DNA of 64,000 bases. Origin: Clostridia bacterium (GTDB lineage: Bacteria > Bacillota > Clostridia > Oscillospirales > RGIG8002). Both the position numbers and the translations under genes were made by a program. Shown piece by piece: positions 16,734-25,533 of the stretch. The number at the start of each line of letters is the position of its first letter. Position 1 is the first letter of the stretch. The notes under the pieces are model-generated. The model worked only from the letters and a program-made list of their open reading frames with translations, searched no databases and was not told the origin of the DNA. Location: the NCBI GenBank assembly GCA_017620395.1, contig JAFZQJ010000003.1, positions 1 to 64,000 on the forward strand. The letters are read 5' to 3'.

Positions 16734-17897
16734 TCAGACGGGGATCTTGGAAATGCTGCCGACGCCGAAGACGAAAACGTTATCCCCCGAAACACAGGCG
16801 TAGCTGCCGTCGGCGGAGGTCTCGGCGACCGCCTCCTGCTCAAGCTTCTTTGAGAAAACCGTTACTTCGTGCGACCCGAGAACGGCGACGCCGCTTTTAC
16901 CGGCCGAAACGCAGCGGAAATCGACCGAGAGCTCCGCGCGCGCATATTCTTCGCCGTCGTCGTCGACGGAGACGATAACGTGCTCCCTGCCGACGCCGTA
17001 TTTGCTGAACACGAGCACTGTGCGGTCGGACGTGTTCGCGTAACCGCGCAGGCTCATTCCGCCGTAGTCGAAGGCCGCCTCCGTGCCGCCCTCGTCGTTC
17101 AGCGTCACGGCGCTCGAATCGCCGATAATCGTGGCGTTACTACCTTTATATGAGACGTAGTAGAAATTATTACCGCCGAGCGGAACTCTGAGCGGCTCCG
17201 CCTTGCTGCTCGGCTCGAAAAGGAACGCCGTTACGGAGCTTTCGCCGCTTTCGGCGCTCATGCCGAGGGCGGTCAGCATCTTGCCGTTCGACTTCATGCC
17301 GACCTTGTATATGTAATTGTCGGCGGAGTACCAGACGTAAGTCTCCGCTCCGTCAGAGTCGAAATAATGCACCTCGTTGTGGTAGCTTTTCGAGGTCGTG
17401 ACAAGCGCCATGCTGCCGTTTGAGGCGACCGCGGCGTCGGTTATGTCATAAGGCGCCGCGCCGGAGCGTATGAGCCCGTCCTTGGAATAAAGCTCCCAGC
17501 GCACGCCCCCGCGGTCGAAGACAAGGAACCGGTCGCCGCATGCGACGGCGGACGGTTTCGCGCAGCCGTGCTGAGCAGTCAGCAGTTCTCGGCCGCTGCC
17601 GCTCATTAGCATCACGCCGATGTCGCTGACGACGAGCATATCCGAGCCCATCAGTTTCACGTCCTCGACGGAGGTGCCGTTAAGCGGTGCGACCTTGTCG
17701 TCCTTGCCCGAGGTGAAGGTCTCGATAAAGAAGTTCTTTATGCCCTTGAAGGAGATGACGTCGTTGCCGAAGAGAAAAAACCACGCGGCAACGCCGAGGA
17801 CGGCTATCCAAAAGACCGTCTTCAGTATGCGCTTGCGCCTGCGTATTCTGTTTTTTTCGTCCCGCGTAAGCTCGCGGGCGTCGGTTTTGCGCTTCAT
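16734..17897 (-). CDS. Single-pass membrane protein with extracytoplasmic propeller-like domain (DUF5711-like)
   Basis: 387 residues. A basic cytoplasmic N-terminus (MKRKTDARELTRDEKNRIRR) leads to one TM helix (about 28-48, KTVFWIAVLGVAAWFFLFG). The outer domain is made of short beta repeats such as VKLMGSDMLVVSDIGVMLMS, AVACGDRFLVFDRGGVRWEL and YACVSGDNVFVFGVGSISKI, which look like blades of a propeller. This architecture resembles the uncharacterised DUF5711 proteins of Clostridia, recalled from memory and unverified. It lies between truA and cvpA with gaps of 13 and 15 bp, so it belongs to the operon; an envelope role is likely, the precise function unknown. Confidence 0.7.
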   Translation of the reverse strand: MKRKTDARELTRDEKNRIRRRKRILKTVFWIAVLGVAAWFFLFGNDVISFKGIKNFFIETFTSGKDDKVAPLNGTSVEDVKLMGSDMLVVSDIGVMLMSGSGRELLTAQHGCAKPSAVACGDRFLVFDRGGVRWELYSKDGLIRSGAAPYDITDAAVASNGSMALVTTSKSYHNEVHYFDSDGAETYVWYSADNYIYKVGMKSNGKMLTALGMSAESGESSVTAFLFEPSSKAEPLRVPLGGNNFYYVSYKGSNATIIGDSSAVTLNDEGGTEAAFDYGGMSLRGYANTSDRTVLVFSKYGVGREHVIVSVDDDGEEYARAELSVDFRCVSAGKSGVAVLGSHEVTVFSKKLEQEAVAETSADGSYACVSGDNVFVFGVGSISKIPV

Positions 17898-17910
17898 TCT
17901 CTCTCCGCTT

Positions 17911-18651
17911 TCAGTCGTAATATACTTCGCTCAAATAGAGTCCCTGCGGTTTCGCGGTCGCGCCGGCGGCGTTCCTGTCGCCGGAGGCGATTATGCCCGA
18001 AAGCGCGTCCGGAGCGATCTTGCCCTGCGCGATCTCAAGCAGCGTGCCGGCCATTATCCGCACCATGTTGTATAAAAATCCGCTGCCCGCGACCGAGAAG
18101 ACGACAAGGTCGCCCTCGCGCCGCACGGACGATTCGGTTATCGTTCTGACTTTATCTTTGACAGAACCGCCCGCCGAGCAAAACGCCGAGAAGTCGTGCT
18201 CGCCGAGGTACGCCTTCGCCGCTTTGTCGAGCAGCTTTTCGTCCAGCGGGTAGGGGTAGTGGAGCGCACGCCCCTCCCAAAACGGATCGCGCTGCGGCGA
18301 ATTCAGTATGTAATACTCGTATTTCTTGCCCGTCACGCTGAAACGCGCGTGGAAGTCCAGCGCCGCTTCGGAAGCCGCCTTCACCGCGATATCGCGCGGC
18401 AGCAGCGCGTTCAGCCCGCGCACGAAGGTTTCGGGCGAAGCCTTCGACGGCGTCTTGAAGGAGCAGACGTAGTTCTTGGCGTGGACGCCGGAATCCGTTC
18501 TGCCGCAGCCGTGGAGCTTCGGATACGCGCCGGTCAGCTTCTCTATCGCGGCGGCGAGCGTTTCCTGCACCGTCGTGCCGTTGCGCTGGGACTGCCAGCC
18601 GCAGTAGGCGCTGCCGATATAGGTTATATCAAGTTTAATATTTCGCTCCAT
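17911..18651 (-). CDS. truA: tRNA pseudouridine(38-40) synthase TruA
   Basis: 246 residues. Modifies the anticodon stem-loop of many tRNAs. The catalytic aspartate lies in GCGRTDSGVHAKNYV (about 50), preceded by the conserved ITYIGSAYCGWQSQRNGTT opening, and followed by the C-terminal segment GSGFLYNMVRIMAGTLLEIA. Length fits the family. The reading frame overlaps the end of ecfT by 28 bp. No strong ribosome site sits directly before the ATG (AAAGGA is about 14 bases away), so translation may be coupled to ecfT. The ecfA1-ecfA2-ecfT-truA order is the common Firmicutes order. Confidence 0.95.
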   Translation of the reverse strand: MERNIKLDITYIGSAYCGWQSQRNGTTVQETLAAAIEKLTGAYPKLHGCGRTDSGVHAKNYVCSFKTPSKASPETFVRGLNALLPRDIAVKAASEAALDFHARFSVTGKKYEYYILNSPQRDPFWEGRALHYPYPLDEKLLDKAAKAYLGEHDFSAFCSAGGSVKDKVRTITESSVRREGDLVVFSVAGSGFLYNMVRIMAGTLLEIAQGKIAPDALSGIIASGDRNAAGATAKPQGLYLSEVYYD

Positions 18652-19463
18652 GGGGGCACGTCAATTCCTTTCACCCTTGCGAATATCACCGCGCCGAGCA
18701 GCGCGAGGACTATCAGCGCGGCAAGCGCGTCGCGGTATCCCGCCTTCATGACGCGGAGCTTCGTTCTGCCCTCGCCGCCGCGGTAGCAGCGGCACTCCAT
18801 AGCCGTGGCGAGCTCCGGAGCGCGGCGGAACGCCGAAACGAGCAGCGGCACGAGCACCGGTATCAGCGCCTTCGCCCTGCGGAAAAGGCCTCCGCTCTCG
18901 AAGTCCGCTCCCCTCGCCTTCTGCGCGTTCATTATCTTATCCGCCTCTTCGAGCAGAGTCGGGATGAAGCGGAGCGCGAGGGTCATCATCAGCGCCGTTT
19001 CGTGCACCGGGAAGCGCACGAACTTCAGCGGCTTCATCAGCCATTCGAGCGCGTCGGTCAGCGCGACCGGCGTAGTCGTATACATCAGCGCGGAGCTGAC
19101 AATTATCAGGCTGACTATCCTCACTATCATCTTAAGCGAGAAGAGAACGCCCTCGAATTTCGGGTGGAATATCCACCAGTCGAAAAGCGGTATCACGCCG
19201 GGGGTGTAAAAGATATTCAGCAGCGAGGTGAATACGACGAGTATCAGCAGCGGCTTTAAGCTCTTCATATAGAGCTTCAGCGGCACCTTCGTCATCAGCA
19301 TCACCGCGACGCTGAAAATGAAGACCGCGGCGTATGAAACGGTGCCGTTCGCGGTGAAGATCGCCGCCATCAGCACTATCATGAGCAGTATCTTCACGCG
19401 CGCGTCGAGCTTGTGGATGACCGAATCGGCTCGGTAGTAGCTGCCGAGGGTTATGTCTCTCAT
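18624..19463 (-). CDS. ecfT: Energy-coupling factor transporter transmembrane protein EcfT
   Basis: 279 residues from the ATG at 19463 (MRDITLGSYYRADSVIHKLD, the typical EcfT opening). It has several TM helices and the two coupling-helix motifs that touch the ATPases: ARG-type sequences AQKARGADFESGG and ATAMECRCYRGGEGRTKL. It joins EcfA1/EcfA2 to exchangeable substrate-binding S components. The start has GGGAGGGG about 6-8 bases upstream and overlaps the ecfA2 stop by 4 bp. No S component is encoded nearby, so this is a shared (group II) module serving vitamins or metals through S units elsewhere. Confidence 0.92.
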   Translation of the reverse strand: MRDITLGSYYRADSVIHKLDARVKILLMIVLMAAIFTANGTVSYAAVFIFSVAVMLMTKVPLKLYMKSLKPLLILVVFTSLLNIFYTPGVIPLFDWWIFHPKFEGVLFSLKMIVRIVSLIIVSSALMYTTTPVALTDALEWLMKPLKFVRFPVHETALMMTLALRFIPTLLEEADKIMNAQKARGADFESGGLFRRAKALIPVLVPLLVSAFRRAPELATAMECRCYRGGEGRTKLRVMKAGYRDALAALIVLALLGAVIFARVKGIDVPPWSEILNLI

Positions 19464-20305
19464 AACGAACCCCTCCCGAGCAGCTTTTTGACCGCTTCCG
19501 CGCCCTCCTCGACCGTGAGAACGGTGCCTTCGCAACCGGTCTCGGAGCAGATGCGCGTCACCTGCGGCACGGAAAGCCCGTGCTCCGCAAGCTCGCCGAC
19601 GCGGGAGAAAACCTCGCGCGTCGCGCCCTGCATGACGAACTTTCCCTCGCGCATGACGGCGACCGAGGTCGTATAAGCGGCGATATCCTCCATCGAGTGG
19701 CTGACGAGCAGGATCGCGGCGTTCGTCTCCTTCGCGTAGGCGAGTATGTCGAGCATTATGCGGCGGCGCGACACCGGATCGAGCCCCGCGGCGGGCTCGT
19801 CGAGCACCAGCGCCTCCGGCTCCATCGCGAGCACGCCCGCGAGCGCGGCGCGGCGCTTCTGCCCGCCCGAGAGCTCGAAGGGCGACGCCTTCAGCTCGCG
19901 CGCGGTAAGTCCGGCAAACTCCGCCGCCTTCTCAACGCGGCGTTTTATTTCTTCATCGCCGCAGCCCATGTTGCGCGGGCCGAAGGCGATATCCTTCTCG
20001 ACCGTTTCGTCGAAAAGCTGGTATTCGGGGTACTGGAAAACCAGGCCGACGCGGTGGCGCAGCCGGCGGCGGTCGTAGCCCTTGGCGAAGATGTCCTCGC
20101 CGTCCGCCCTGACCGTGCCGGAGGTCGGCTTCATAAGTCCGTTCAGGTGGCGTATAAGCGTGGACTTTCCGCTGCCGGTGTGACCGATCACGCCCATGAC
20201 GTCGCCGCTTTTCAGCGTGAAGGACACGCCGCTGACGGCGGTCTTTTCAAACGGACTGCCGGGCGAGTAGGTATGAGTCAGGTTTTCCGTGGAAATGGTT
20301 ATCAA
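19460..20305 (-). CDS. ecfA2: ECF transporter ATPase EcfA2
   Basis: 281 residues. ABC ATPase of the ECF core. Walker A GHTGSGKST, Q-loop FQYPEYQLF, signature LSGGQKRR, Walker B EALVLDEPAAGLD, H-loop LVSHSMED. Q-loop wording and gene order identify it as the second ATPase. The start is a TTG at 20305 with AAAGGA nine bases upstream; no better start lies nearby. It follows ecfA1 by 6 bp and overlaps ecfT by 4 bp, so the three are translated together. Confidence 0.92.
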   Translation of the reverse strand: MITISTENLTHTYSPGSPFEKTAVSGVSFTLKSGDVMGVIGHTGSGKSTLIRHLNGLMKPTSGTVRADGEDIFAKGYDRRRLRHRVGLVFQYPEYQLFDETVEKDIAFGPRNMGCGDEEIKRRVEKAAEFAGLTARELKASPFELSGGQKRRAALAGVLAMEPEALVLDEPAAGLDPVSRRRIMLDILAYAKETNAAILLVSHSMEDIAAYTTSVAVMREGKFVMQGATREVFSRVGELAEHGLSVPQVTRICSETGCEGTVLTVEEGAEAVKKLLGRGSL

Positions 20306-20311
20306 TTCGGG

Positions 20312-21148
20312 TTATCCTTTCAAAAGGGCTTTTATCGCGGCTATGCACTCGTCGGCGGTGAGAATGCCGGCGGGGAGGTCGAAGCCTTCGCCGCGGAGCA
20401 GATCCGCGAGCTGCGACGGCTGCGGCGGTATCAGGCCGCTTTCCGCGAGCTTTTCGCGCTGCGAGAAGACCTCCCGCGGCGCGCCGTCGAGGAGTATTCC
20501 GCCTTCCTTCAGCACTATCACGCGGTCGGCGGAGACCGCTTCGCTCATGTGATGCGTCACGCAGACGACGGTCATGCCGCGCTCCGCGTTCAGCCGGTGC
20601 GCGATCGCCGTTACCTCCCGTCTGCCGACGGGATCGAGCATCGAGGTCGCCTCGTCCATTATCAGACATTCCGGCTCCATGGCGAGCACGCCGGCGATCG
20701 CGACGCGCTGCTTCTGCCCGCCGGAAAGGTTCGCGGGCGTATACTCACGGTGATCGTACATCCCGACCGCGTTCAGCGCGTCGTCCACTCTGCGGCGTAT
20801 CTCCTCGCGCGGAAGCCCGAGGTTCTCCGGCGCGAACGCCACGTCGTCCTCGACGACGGTGGCGACGAGCTGGTTATCGGGGTTCTGGAAGACCATACCG
20901 GCGCGGCGGCGTATTTCAAACGTATTCGCCTCGTCGGAGGTGTCCATGCCGGCGGTGAAGACCTTGCCCTCGGTGGGGACAAGGATGCAGTTGATGAGCT
21001 TCGCCAGCGTGGACTTGCCGCTGCCGTTATGGCCGAGGACCGCGACGAATTCGCCCTTCGCGATGGTCATATTTATATTTTTCAGCGCCGGCGTTTCGCT
21101 CTTGCCGTAGGTGAAGCCGGCGTTTTCAAAGCGTACAAACTCGTCCAT
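20312..21148 (-). CDS. ecfA1: ECF transporter ATPase EcfA1
   Basis: 278 residues. Walker A GHNGSGKST, Q-loop FQNPDNQLVATVVEDDVAF (the wording usual in EcfA1), signature LSGGQKQR, Walker B CLIMDEATSMLD, H-loop VTHHMSEA. It forms the heterodimer with EcfA2 that powers EcfT-linked uptake. It begins 3 bp after the methyltransferase gene, within the long operon. Both EcfA proteins share a C-terminal region downstream of the ATPase core that is typical of ECF modules. Confidence 0.92.
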   Translation of the reverse strand: MDEFVRFENAGFTYGKSETPALKNINMTIAKGEFVAVLGHNGSGKSTLAKLINCILVPTEGKVFTAGMDTSDEANTFEIRRRAGMVFQNPDNQLVATVVEDDVAFAPENLGLPREEIRRRVDDALNAVGMYDHREYTPANLSGGQKQRVAIAGVLAMEPECLIMDEATSMLDPVGRREVTAIAHRLNAERGMTVVCVTHHMSEAVSADRVIVLKEGGILLDGAPREVFSQREKLAESGLIPPQPSQLADLLRGEGFDLPAGILTADECIAAIKALLKG

Positions 21149-21151
21149 TCG

Positions 21152-22012
21152 CTATTTCAAAAACTCCGTTATCGTGGTGTTGCCGCAGGGAAGCGCCCCG
21201 CCGCTGACTATCGGAAGCCCGATCTCGTCGCTGACCGTGCGGCTGTTCGCGCCCTTGCCCGCGGTGAGGGAAAGTATCTGCCCGCCGACAGACGGCGCGA
21301 GCGCGGTGGTATACATATTCAGAATGAAGAAAACGGGATCGTCCGAGAGCAGCTTGGCGCACTCGGCGCAGAAGACGTAAAGGTCGTCCTCCAGCTTCCA
21401 CACCTGCGAGCCGCTTCCCCTGCCGTAGGACGGGGGATCGCAGATTATCGCGTCGTAGGTCTTGCCGCGGCGCTGTTCGCGGCGGACGAAGGCGAGGCAG
21501 TCGTCCGCGATCCAGCGCACTGGCGCATCCGCGAGGCCGGAGAGCGCGGCGTTTTCCTTCGCCATCGCGATCATGCCCTTCGACGCGTCGACGTGCGTGA
21601 CCTGCGCGCCGGCGGCGAGGCAGGCGACGGTCGCTCCGCCGGTGTAGGCGAAGAGGTTGAGCACGCGCGCGCCGGAACGCTTTTTCAGCTTCGCCGCGGC
21701 GTAATCCCAGTTGACCGCCTGCTCCGGAAAGATGCCCATATGCTTGAAGCCCATCGGCTTGATAACGAAGTTATAGCCGCCGTAACTGATGCGCGACTGC
21801 GCCGGAAGACCTCTGTCCTCCCAGCGTCCGCCGCCCGTTTCGGAGCGGTGGTAGCGGCCGGCGAATTCGCGCCAGCGGCGATCTTTTTTATCCGTCGTCC
21901 ATATCACCTGCGGGTCGGGGCGCACGACGCAGAAGTCGCCCCAGCGCTCCAGGCGTTCGCCGTCGGAAGCGTCGAGCAGCTCGTAATCGCGCCAGCCGTT
22001 TGCAATCCTCAT
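21152..22012 (-). CDS. Class I SAM-dependent methyltransferase, rRNA (RlmI/RlmK-like) type
   Basis: 286 residues. The Rossmann core begins with RVLNLFAYTGGATVACLAAGA (motif I), the acidic residue in VTHVDASKGM (motif II), DDCLAFVRRE, and the catalytic loop IICDPPSYGRGSG, which matches the DPPxF/Y pattern of RlmI-like 23S rRNA methyltransferases. The N-terminal part (DYELLDASDGERLERWGDF, IFPEQAVNWDY) also fits that family, but the PUA domain of RlmI is missing. The exact target base is not readable. RBS TAAGGAGAAACT precedes the ATG. Gaps are 19 bp from ruvB and 3 bp to ecfA1. Confidence 0.82.
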   Translation of the reverse strand: MRIANGWRDYELLDASDGERLERWGDFCVVRPDPQVIWTTDKKDRRWREFAGRYHRSETGGGRWEDRGLPAQSRISYGGYNFVIKPMGFKHMGIFPEQAVNWDYAAAKLKKRSGARVLNLFAYTGGATVACLAAGAQVTHVDASKGMIAMAKENAALSGLADAPVRWIADDCLAFVRREQRRGKTYDAIICDPPSYGRGSGSQVWKLEDDLYVFCAECAKLLSDDPVFFILNMYTTALAPSVGGQILSLTAGKGANSRTVSDEIGLPIVSGGALPCGNTTITEFLK

Positions 22013-22031
22013 AGTTTCTCCTTAACGTATC

Positions 22032-23078
22032 TTAAACGTCGAATTTGATCTGCGCGTCCTCCTTGACGGGGATGCCGAGATATTCGTAAGCCGCCTTCGT
22101 CAGACACCTGCCGCGCGGCGTGCGGTTTATGAAGCCGAGCTGCATGAGATACGGCTCGTAGACGTCCTCGATGCTCGCGGACTCCTCGCCCGTCGCGGCG
22201 GCGAGCGTTTCAACTCCGACGGGGCCGCCGCCGAAGGTATTCGCTATCGCGCCGAGGATGCGGCGGTCGACGGTGTCGAGGCCGAGGGAGTCGATCTCCA
22301 TCAGCTCCAGCGCCTTCGCGGTCGCCTCCGCGGTGATGACGCCGTCCGCCATGACCTCCGCGTAGTCGCGTACGCGTTTGAGCAGGCGGTTGGCGACGCG
22401 GGGCGTGCCGCGGCTGCATTTCGCGATCTGCATCGCGCCGTCCGGCGCGCAGTTGATGCCGAGGATGCCGGCGCTGCGCGTGACGATGTCCGCAAGCTCC
22501 CGCAGGGAGTACATTTCGAGTCTGAAAAGCACGCCGAAGCGGTCGCGCAGCGGGTTGGAGATCGAGCCGGGCTTGGTCGTCGCGCCTATCAGCGTGAAGC
22601 GCCGCAGGTCGAGCCTTATCGAGCGCGCCGAAGGCCCCTTGCCGATGATGATGTCTATGGCGAAATCCTCCATCGCGGGGTAGAGCACCTCTTCGACCGC
22701 GGTGGAAAGGCGGTGTATCTCGTCGATGAAGAGCACGTCGCCTTCGCCGAGGTTGGTCAGCAGCGCCGCGAGGTCCGCCGGCTTCTCGATCGCCGGGCCG
22801 CTCGTGACGCGGATATTCGTATTCATCTCGTTGGCGATGACGCCGGCGAGGGTGGTTTTGCCGAGGCCGGGAGGCCCGTAAAGCAGGCAGTGGTCTATCG
22901 GCTCGCCGCGCTTCTTCGCCGCTTCGATGAAGATGCGCAGGTTCTCTTTCACCTTCTCCTGCCCGACGTACTCGTCGAGCGTGCGCGGACGGAGGGTGTT
23001 CTCTATGTCTCTGTCGTATATATTCTCTTCGGGGGCGACGAAGCGGCCCTCGTCGAAATCTTCGTAATCCATCTGCAT
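22032..23078 (-). CDS. ruvB: Holliday junction branch-migration helicase RuvB
   Basis: 348 residues. Hexameric AAA+ motor of the RuvAB complex. Seen: [19 protein letters not shown], Walker [13 protein letters not shown], Walker [11 protein letters not shown], sensor [10 protein letters not shown], arginine-finger region [12 protein letters not shown], and the C-terminal winged helix with [17 protein letters not shown]. All blocks are complete. The ATG at 23078 has AAGGAG eight bases upstream. It follows ruvA by 19 bp in the order ruvC-ruvA-ruvB. Confidence 0.97.
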   Translation of the reverse strand: MQMDYEDFDEGRFVAPEENIYDRDIENTLRPRTLDEYVGQEKVKENLRIFIEAAKKRGEPIDHCLLYGPPGLGKTTLAGVIANEMNTNIRVTSGPAIEKPADLAALLTNLGEGDVLFIDEIHRLSTAVEEVLYPAMEDFAIDIIIGKGPSARSIRLDLRRFTLIGATTKPGSISNPLRDRFGVLFRLEMYSLRELADIVTRSAGILGINCAPDGAMQIAKCSRGTPRVANRLLKRVRDYAEVMADGVITAEATAKALELMEIDSLGLDTVDRRILGAIANTFGGGPVGVETLAAATGEESASIEDVYEPYLMQLGFINRTPRGRCLTKAAYEYLGIPVKEDAQIKFDV

Positions 23079-23097
23079 ATCAACTTCTCCTTTCGGT

Positions 23098-23673
23098 TCA
23101 GCGCTTGCCGAGCGCCGCCGCGATCAGCTGCTCGACGGTCATATCGCCGTCCAGCGGAGCGACCGCCGCCGCCGCTTCACGCGGCTTCATGCCGAGCGCC
23201 TCGAGCGCCTGCGCCGCTTCCGCCTTGTTGCCGCGCACCTGCGGAACGTCGCCGCCCGTCAGCTCGGATATGTCGCCGAGCTTGCCCTTCAGCTCGAGCA
23301 CGATGCGCTGGGCGAGCTTCGGCCCGACACCGTTAGCGAGCGTCAGCAGCTTGTAGTCCCCCGCCGATACCGCGGAGGCGAAGCGGTCGGGAGTAAGCTC
23401 CGAAAGTATCGCCAGCGCCGCCTTCGGCCCGACGCCGCTGACGGAGATCATGCTGCGGAAGCAGTCCAGCTCCTCCTGCGTCAGAAAGCCGTAAAGCTCG
23501 GCGGCGTCCTCGCGGACGACGTAGTGAGTGAGCAGCTTCACCTTTTCGCCGAGCGCGGGCAGATTGCGGTAGGTGTTGCTCGACACGCCGGCGTAGTAGC
23601 CCACGCCGCCGCAGTCGACGACCGCCCAGCCGGGGCCGGCGCTGTCAAGTATGCCTCTGAGATGATGATACAT
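23098..23673 (-). CDS. ruvA: Holliday junction DNA helicase subunit RuvA
   Basis: 191 residues. The N-terminal OB fold is followed by two helix-hairpin-helix motifs ([18 protein letters not shown] and [21 protein letters not shown]), then a flexible linker and domain III ([19 protein letters not shown]) that contacts RuvB. Full length. Lies 12 bp after ruvC and 19 bp before ruvB. Confidence 0.96.
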   Translation of the reverse strand: MYHHLRGILDSAGPGWAVVDCGGVGYYAGVSSNTYRNLPALGEKVKLLTHYVVREDAAELYGFLTQEELDCFRSMISVSGVGPKAALAILSELTPDRFASAVSAGDYKLLTLANGVGPKLAQRIVLELKGKLGDISELTGGDVPQVRGNKAEAAQALEALGMKPREAAAAVAPLDGDMTVEQLIAAALGKR

Positions 23674-23685
23674 AGCGTTTCTCCG

Positions 23686-24207
23686 TTATCTTATATTTCT
23701 GCGGGCGGCGCCGCGGTTCATTTCGTAGACGTTCAGCGAGCCGGAGCAGTGCGCGTGGCAGACGGCCACGGCGAGCGCGTCGGCGGCGTCGTCCGGACGC
23801 GGTATCTGCTTGAGATTGAGCAGCATGCGGGTCATTTCCATTACCTGCTTTTTCTCCGCCTTGCCGTAGCCGACGATCGCCTGCTTGACCTCGGCGGGAT
23901 TGTATTCGTAGACGCCGACCCCCGTCTTCTGCGCCGCGAGGAGCAGGACTCCCCTCGCCTCCGCGACGGGTATGCCGGTGGTGATATTTTTGCTGAAATA
24001 AAGCTCCTCCATCGAGATGGCGTCGGGGCGGTATTTCGCGAAAAGCGCGGAAGCGTCCGCGAAGATGCGCTCCAGCCGCTCCGGCACGGGAGTATGCGCC
24101 GGCGTGGTCAGCACGCCGTAGTCGAGCGTTCTGAAGCGTCCGCCCGCGTAGTCTATGACTCCGAAGCCGATGGTAGCGAGTCCCGGATCTATGCCGATGA
24201 TAATCAA
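23686..24207 (-). CDS. ruvC: Crossover junction endodeoxyribonuclease RuvC
   Basis: 173 residues from a TTG start at 24207 (MIIIGIDPGLATIGFGVIDY). The catalytic acidic residues are in place: D in GIDPG (about 7), E in SMEELYF (about 66), and the aspartates in RPDDAADALAVAVCH near the C-terminus. The TTG start is supported by GGGGAG six bases upstream, a four-base TTGA overlap with the stop of the gene before it, and a protein length matching RuvC. An upstream in-frame start would add about 25 foreign residues. Cuts Holliday junctions resolved by RuvAB. Confidence 0.95.
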   Translation of the reverse strand: MIIIGIDPGLATIGFGVIDYAGGRFRTLDYGVLTTPAHTPVPERLERIFADASALFAKYRPDAISMEELYFSKNITTGIPVAEARGVLLLAAQKTGVGVYEYNPAEVKQAIVGYGKAEKKQVMEMTRMLLNLKQIPRPDDAADALAVAVCHAHCSGSLNVYEMNRGAARRNIR

Positions 24208-25313
24208 TATCTTCTCCCCCGTACGAGCGCCGCGGCCGTAACCGCGAGCAGTATCGCGATGCCCGCGAGCATCCATATCCATACCTTCAGCCCGAGAAAA
24301 TCGTTCATAAGGAAGGACGGCGCCTCAAACTGCGGGTTGTTCCCCTGATCGAGGTATTCGCCGATCGCGGTCGCCTCGGTCCAGTCGGATCTCATATCCC
24401 TGCCGGAAACGGCGTAGGCAAACCGGACGCGAACGTTGCTCCGCTTGACAGCCTTCGCATCCGCGAATTCCGGCTCCTGCGGCAGCGTGAAACGCGCCAT
24501 GTCCGGCGCGGACTCCGCGGCGGGCGCGTCCAGCCACTCGCCCTCGTTAAGGCTCACCTGCGCGGTCAAACTCACGCCTTCGCCGCCGTTCTCACGCAGG
24601 AAGCGGTCGACCAGAGTGACCTGCACCGGCGCCTTCGCGGTCACGGCAAGCTCGGTGCCGTTCGCGCCGTCGACCGGCTCGGCGGATACCACTGCCGGCA
24701 GACGGAGCGCCTGCGGGAGCGTATCCTCCGTCACCTTCGTGGAGGCGGTCACCGCCGCCGACCACGGCGACGTGACGCTTTTGACAACAAGGTCGTTTTT
24801 GTCTATCCATTCGAGCTCCACGCGAACGCGGAAGCGGAATTCGTGTTCTTCATTCAGCAGACAACTGTTCTGCGGCAGCTCCGGGTCGTAGTAATAGACT
24901 CCTTCGGGAAGCTGATTACGCTCCTGCTCGCGCATCAGATTCAGCACTGAAACGCTGTTTCTGCGCGTGATAGTCAGCTTTCGCGCTGCACGCTGCACTT
25001 CGTTGCCGTCGTCGTCCGCTGCGGTGAAATAAAAGCTTTTCCAGGCGTCGCCGTCTATTGAGAACTGCACGTAGAGCTTGCCCTCCATCGTCAGCGCGTT
25101 ATAACGCGCCGGATCGGTCGACATTACCTCTATTACGTCGTCCTGAAGGGTGAAGTAGATGAGCGTGCGGTACTGGTATTCCTCGGCGAGAAGATTCTCG
25201 GCGGCAACGCCGGTTGGGACGTTCAGCTTTTCCGGCACGGTCAGCGCGGCGGCGGGCGTTGCGAGCGCGAACGCAAGCAGCGCCGCAAGCATTATGGCAG
25301 CTGTTTTTTTCAC
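24204..25313 (-). CDS. Exported membrane-anchored protein of unknown function
   Basis: 369 residues from a GTG at 25313 (MKKTAAIMLAALLAFALATPAAALT, a signal peptide with AAA cleavage site). A beta-rich ectodomain has segments YQYRTLIYFTLQDDVIEVM, LYVQFSIDGDAWKSFYFTA and VSLNEGEWLDAP, suggesting two fibronectin/Ig-like folds. It ends in one TM helix (VWIWMLAGIAILLAVTAAAL) and a basic tail (VRGRRY), so it is bitopic with the bulk outside. A GTG three codons upstream is an alternative start; AAGGGG placement favours 25313. It heads the thirteen-gene run, driven by the promoter at 25402-25430, and overlaps ruvC by 4 bp. No family recognised. Confidence 0.7.
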   Translation of the reverse strand: MKKTAAIMLAALLAFALATPAAALTVPEKLNVPTGVAAENLLAEEYQYRTLIYFTLQDDVIEVMSTDPARYNALTMEGKLYVQFSIDGDAWKSFYFTAADDDGNEVQRAARKLTITRRNSVSVLNLMREQERNQLPEGVYYYDPELPQNSCLLNEEHEFRFRVRVELEWIDKNDLVVKSVTSPWSAAVTASTKVTEDTLPQALRLPAVVSAEPVDGANGTELAVTAKAPVQVTLVDRFLRENGGEGVSLTAQVSLNEGEWLDAPAAESAPDMARFTLPQEPEFADAKAVKRSNVRVRFAYAVSGRDMRSDWTEATAIGEYLDQGNNPQFEAPSFLMNDFLGLKVWIWMLAGIAILLAVTAAALVRGRRY

Positions 25314-25401
25314 GCGCTTCACGCCCCTTTCGCACGGCTTTTCGTCCCATTCGGCGACGGATAATAACACTACTCCATATTTACCCTACTATACAGAATA
25401 T

Positions 25402-25430
25402 ATTATAATACCAAACGGCGGATTTTGCAA
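25402..25430 (-). promoter_or_regulatory. Promoter of the 25313-12892 operon
   Basis: Minus strand -35 TTGCAA (25425-25430), 17-bp spacer, -10 TATAAT (25402-25407). About 90 bp of leader follow before the GTG start. It is the only good promoter seen ahead of the thirteen closely packed genes. Confidence 0.75.
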
Positions 25431-25470
25431 GTGAAAGTTGCGGATGAGGCGAGTTTTCGCGCGCGCGCAC

Positions 25471-25499
25471 TTGTATTTCGGAGCGTTTTGTGGTAAGAT
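25471..25499 (+). promoter_or_regulatory. Weak promoter of the GT2 gene
   Basis: -35 TTGTAT (25471-25476), 17-bp spacer, -10 TAAGAT (25494-25499), then GGGAG nine bases before the GTG at 25534. It is divergent from the ruv operon promoter 40 bp away. Confidence 0.5.
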
Positions 25500-25533
25500 G
25501 TATTCGGAAACAAAAGCAAGGGAGTGAAACCCC

